Of a stretch of DNA of 23,111 bases, positions 20,316-23,111 are shown one piece after another. How positions within the stretch are numbered: the stretch's first letter is position 1; the number at the start of each line of letters is the position of its first letter. Made by a program: the position numbers and the translations under genes. The stretch covers positions 1 through 23,111 of the forward strand of contig JAJJXM010000177.1 in NCBI GenBank assembly GCA_024516155.1. The letters are read 5' to 3'. The DNA is from Pyronema omphalodes (lineage: Eukaryota > Ascomycota > Pezizomycetes > Pezizales > Pyronemataceae). The notes beneath the pieces were generated by a model that made no database searches, had not been told where the DNA came from, and saw only the letters and a program-made list of their open reading frames with translations.

Positions 20316-20952
20316 TTCGATTGTTGATGTTCTACACCTCCTTCCATGAATACTGGATATGCATCAGTGGACGCAGATTTTTCGGCTACGCTCAATTCCA
20401 CAGAGGTTTCTAGTCAATGGTGACCTGACAGGAGTGAATGTTATTTTGGCAGCAATTTGTTTTGTGTTTTTGGGATTTTACACTCAATGTTCTATAAGAA
20501 TCATGTACACAGTTGATTATAATAATCGCAACATATCATCAATAAACCATGTGCTGCAGGTTCTTCGTGCACCATGTTTGTTACATCCACCAGAACTCTA
20601 TTGTATTTTGTCTAATACCATACATTTTGTTACCGTTCCACTTTTATCGTGCGCCTACATTTGTAGCAGCTCCACCTTGCGAGAACAAAAATGACATTCC
20701 ATTTCTCTCTATCAACATATTGAAGCTCTATGTCCGCCCCAAAGATTTCTTGCCGCTGACTCCCATTTAAATGCAGTTCTTTCTTCCTTTCTTGCCCTTG
20801 TTCCTCTCCATCTTCTAACAACATCCGGAATCACTCGCCTCCTGCCATATAGCACTACAAAAACACTTTTCGAACTGCATTCCTACTAGCTCTTTTTTTA
20901 TCTCTTGAAAGTGATCCCTCCCCTCCGGATTTGTTTATTATTCTCTCGTAAG
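20316..20952. other. Intergenic DNA, no gene recognised
   Basis: An open frame at 20359-20694 (+) has no recognisable motif. The DNA before 20953 is pyrimidine-rich (CCCTCCCCTCC), as in fungal 5' leaders. Confidence 0.4.
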
Positions 20953-21360
20953 ATGGAGCTCTCCAATTCCATGGCATCCCACTCATATTGCGTCAACAGT
21001 GTCCGAGAAGACCAACCCTCCCTCGCCTGTTCATCTAATAAACTTCCATCCATATGTGAGTCATCTCTTCTAATTTTTGTTCTCGTTCGTCAGTATAACG
21101 TTTAAACTTTTCCAGTGAGATTCCTTTCACGAAACTCTCAACACAACATCTCGAACTTTTGCAACCTTTGTATTCAACTTCTTTCATCAGACTGCAGTCA
21201 TGGATCTGGTCTCCTTTCGATCCATTCCTATGCGCCTGTCAAAATACAGGCCGATTACACAGCATCAAGAAAACAACAAAACCGGAGTCATTCATCCAAT
21301 ATTTGGGAGATTCTGCTTGTCCTTCCGGCTGTTTTTGCAATGCAATTTTCAAAAGTATGA
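20953..21360 (+). CDS. Possible small two-exon protein with CxxC motif (unrecognised)
   Basis: A gene model fits fungal splicing rules. ATG at 20953; exon 1 20953-21055; intron 21056-21115 (GTGAGT donor, CTAAT branch-like site, TTTTCCAG acceptor; 60 bp); exon 2 21116-21360, ending TGA. The join is in frame and gives 115 aa. Exon 1 starts MELSNSMASHSY with no signal peptide. Exon 2 contains F-C-N-L-C-I-Q-L-L-S-S-D-C, then HSYAPVKIQADYT, and a hydrophobic stretch near the end (ILLVLPAVFAMQF). The Cys pair followed by a Ser-Tyr-x-x-Val-Lys segment faintly recalls the N-terminal lead of fungal HET-domain proteins, but the HET domain itself is absent, so this would at best be a fragment. Overlapping open frames on the same strand weaken the case. 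Confidence 0.3.
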
Positions 21361-22018
21361 ATACCATCTGTTCAATTTTGACGATATCGCAGCAGCTGAC
21401 GAATAGGATAGTCATCTCAGTACCCCCATTTCTCAACAACACTGATGCGACGCAGCAATAAAAGACGCAATGTACATCAGTGTACCGACATCACGAATCA
21501 AACATGCCTAAGGCAATATTCTCTTTATGTAATTTATGCACTGATCTCCCCGCTCTCCCGGTTTTGCTCATTTTCTCTCCGACGGAACTTTGTGTTCCCT
21601 CGCAATCCAAATATTGGAATTTCCACCTCATTCGAAATCTAGCTTCTTTCTTTATCCGTCACTCTTTTTAATTTTGCTTTTCTTGTTTACCCAATACCAG
21701 TAGATAGAGAACCAGAGCCGTGAGCAGTTGGAATTCCGTAGCCTTCCACGCTTACCCAGGTGTAACTATGCGATCATAAATCCTAAGGTTAAATGGAATA
21801 TGTCTGTTGGAAGAAGGTATATAAGTCTCCAGTACAGAGGCCTTCGCCTCCTTGTAGAAGGGAATTCAAAGGTCCAAATCGCAACCAATGGGTAATGCTT
21901 CCCCTCTACCCCCCTCACACCACCTGCCCCCACCTCCCTGCGCGCTAATGGAATTTTTTTAATTCATGCTTCCTGTATATCGCAATGTCGTATGATGTAC
22001 ATAACGAGATCTATCATC
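21361..22018. other. Intergenic DNA, no gene recognised
   Basis: No supported gene. C-rich DNA (CCCCTCTACCCCCCTC) lies at 21901-21935. Confidence 0.4.
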
Positions 22019-22378
22019 TCAGTACATGACATCATCTGCCAAAGTTCCCGCAATAACAACAGGCTGATGCGAAGTAGAGAAGAGCCACCCTTTCAAATCT
22101 TCACGCACCAGACCCAAAAAGAATAATGGCCAGACAGCGATCTTGTTCTGTCCCCGCTGCGGTTGGAGCAGTGTCAGAACTAAAGCTGTCACTATGAAGG
22201 CAGCAAAAGTGTTGCTGCCCAGAGGACAGTAGAATATCAAGCCCGAACTGCCGCCCGAATCTGCCGTCCCCTCCCTCTGCCACCCAAACCATCCGGAGCA
22301 TCCTGGGCAGCACAATATTATTCCACCGCGGAAGCCAATGGAGCACCACTGCATGGTCTGGGTGTTACCAGTACACAC
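22019..22378 (-). CDS. Unrecognised 119-codon open frame with a hydrophobic segment (weak)
   Basis: This is the longest unspliced non-repeat frame in the right half. It encodes a Cys/Gly/Trp-rich N-terminal part and one likely membrane segment (about residues 55-71, AAFIVTALVLTLL), then charged and aromatic residues (REDLKGWLF) and a stop. The DNA is more GC-rich than its flanks. I know no matching family. A frame of 116 codons lies next to it on the opposite strand (22417-22767), so neither is secure. Confidence 0.25.
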   Translation of the reverse strand: MCTGNTQTMQWCSIGFRGGIILCCPGCSGWFGWQREGTADSGGSSGLIFYCPLGSNTFAAFIVTALVLTLLQPQRGQNKIAVWPLFFLGLVREDLKGWLFSTSHQPVVIAGTLADDVMY

Positions 22379-22767
22379 AAAGCCCCGGATTTCTCAACAC
22401 ATGTCTTAAGGACCACATGGAGGTATGCCTATGTTTTCATCCGACGTTCATGAAGAAGGGCATGGATGATAATTGTGGAGCATGTATCGAAGAGGATAGT
22501 ACCCGCAAAACGAGACAAAGTGAGCTATCTGTTGCGCATTCTGACAAACACAAGGGCGACTTTTGTCCTTGGGCGGACGCTATAGGCCCGACACCATCCC
22601 CCGGCAATCTTGAGGTTTCATCCTTATGGATGTTTTCCAACTGTCACTGTACACCTGTTGAATCAGGGATAGACATCAGGTTATTATCGAACAATCTGGG
22701 TTTGAATAACTTGTTGTTGGGAACCTTCATCTTTATCAACATAATCACATTACTGGCTGTTATCTGA

Positions 22768-23109
22768 CTATGGAGAGAATGCCAGAAATGAAACCAGACA
22801 CATGCGCATGCAGTTTCCATGGACTTGAAAAATTGGTCTGCTGTTTGCCTTCTTCCGGAACGCACTTTTCATCCCTCCCAGGAATATGATTCTCCTTTTC
22901 CCAGTCAACCACGCCTTGGTATACTCCACCTAGATATTAGGGAGAAATTCATCTCCTGGACACCACAATTCCTGCCAGCAATTGCAGCATAGCGGAGGCA
23001 GTGCGTTGCTTCGTCCTGTATTTTGGGGTTTCCAATTATCCACATCGCCTGGCTCAGTGAACATCAATGTCTGAAGGATGATCGGACCATGGGACAGGGC
23101 TCTGTTGTT
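22768..23109 (-). pseudogene. Possible protein remnant entering from right edge, one in-frame stop
   Basis: Reading the - strand from 23109, a frame stays open for 59 codons to TAG at 22930-22932. It resumes in the same frame for 53 codons to TAG at 22768-22770. The first part has a cluster of aromatics and cysteines (LCCNCWQELWCPGDEFLP). It could be the end of a gene lying beyond the window, a decayed gene, or chance. The family is not recognised, and a short + strand frame also crosses the same DNA. Confidence 0.2.
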
Positions 23110-23111
23110 GT

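Noticed and set aside
19264..20327. Matching open frames in both hairpin arms (134 and 110 codons)
   Set aside because: They are mirror copies because the DNA is an inverted repeat. They begin from non-ATG codons, have no known motif and run out of the element at their ends.
16055..21738. 13-bp match CAGTTGGAATTCC at 16055 and 21726
   Set aside because: The flanks do not align, so chance is likely between two AT-rich intergenic segments.
1..23111. tRNA, rRNA, CRISPR or prophage features
   Set aside because: No cloverleaf with a GTTCRANNC arm, no conserved rRNA cores, no spaced identical repeats and no phage genes were seen. The eukaryotic gene structure makes the last two unexpected.

Overview
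The window reads as nuclear DNA of a filamentous ascomycete (Pezizomycotina; Leotiomycete-like by feel, but the class cannot be fixed from sequence alone). The reasons are short spliceosomal introns with GTATGT/GTACGT/GTGTGT donors and CTAAC-type branch sites, and three recognisable eukaryotic genes: HIR1 (histone chaperone), a Trx-Grx monothiol glutaredoxin of the GRX3/GRX4 type, and DAD3 (a DASH kinetochore subunit found in fungi). There are no operons, tRNA/rRNA genes or CRISPR arrays.

Layout. 1-175: C-terminus of an ankyrin-repeat protein running in from the left. 176-5696: gene-poor DNA crowded with simple repeats, including a 400-bp polypyrimidine tract (2960-3359), CCCAATT/CCCACC minisatellites, and a probable hAT-type non-autonomous transposon with CGAGAC subterminal repeats (from 4148). 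5697-8745 (-): HIR1, complete end to end but with about 20 or more frame changes, many in homopolymers. 8746-9517: divergent promoter region shared by HIR1 and the glutaredoxin gene. 9518-10527 (+): GRX3/4-like gene with one intron. 10528-11833: non-coding, microsatellite-rich, between two convergent genes. 11834-12308 (-): DAD3, two exons, 95 aa, missed by simple ORF calling. A cluster of ACGCG cores lies 240-300 bp upstream of DAD3.

12.6-23.1 kb is a different landscape: almost no microsatellites and no confidently recognisable gene. It holds an old diverged tandem duplication (12678-13378), a near-perfect 968-bp hairpin element (19348-20315) bounded by TA, a possible small spliced cysteine-containing gene (20953-21360), and unrecognised open frames near the right edge.

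The three housekeeping genes have separate jobs: replication-independent H3-H4 deposition, cytosolic iron sensing and Fe-S trafficking, and kinetochore-microtubule coupling. They appear to be neighbours rather than a pathway cluster. The most unusual objects are the hairpin element, with a sharp step in arm-to-arm identity, and the indel-riddled HIR1. No convincing new defence or metabolic system was found.
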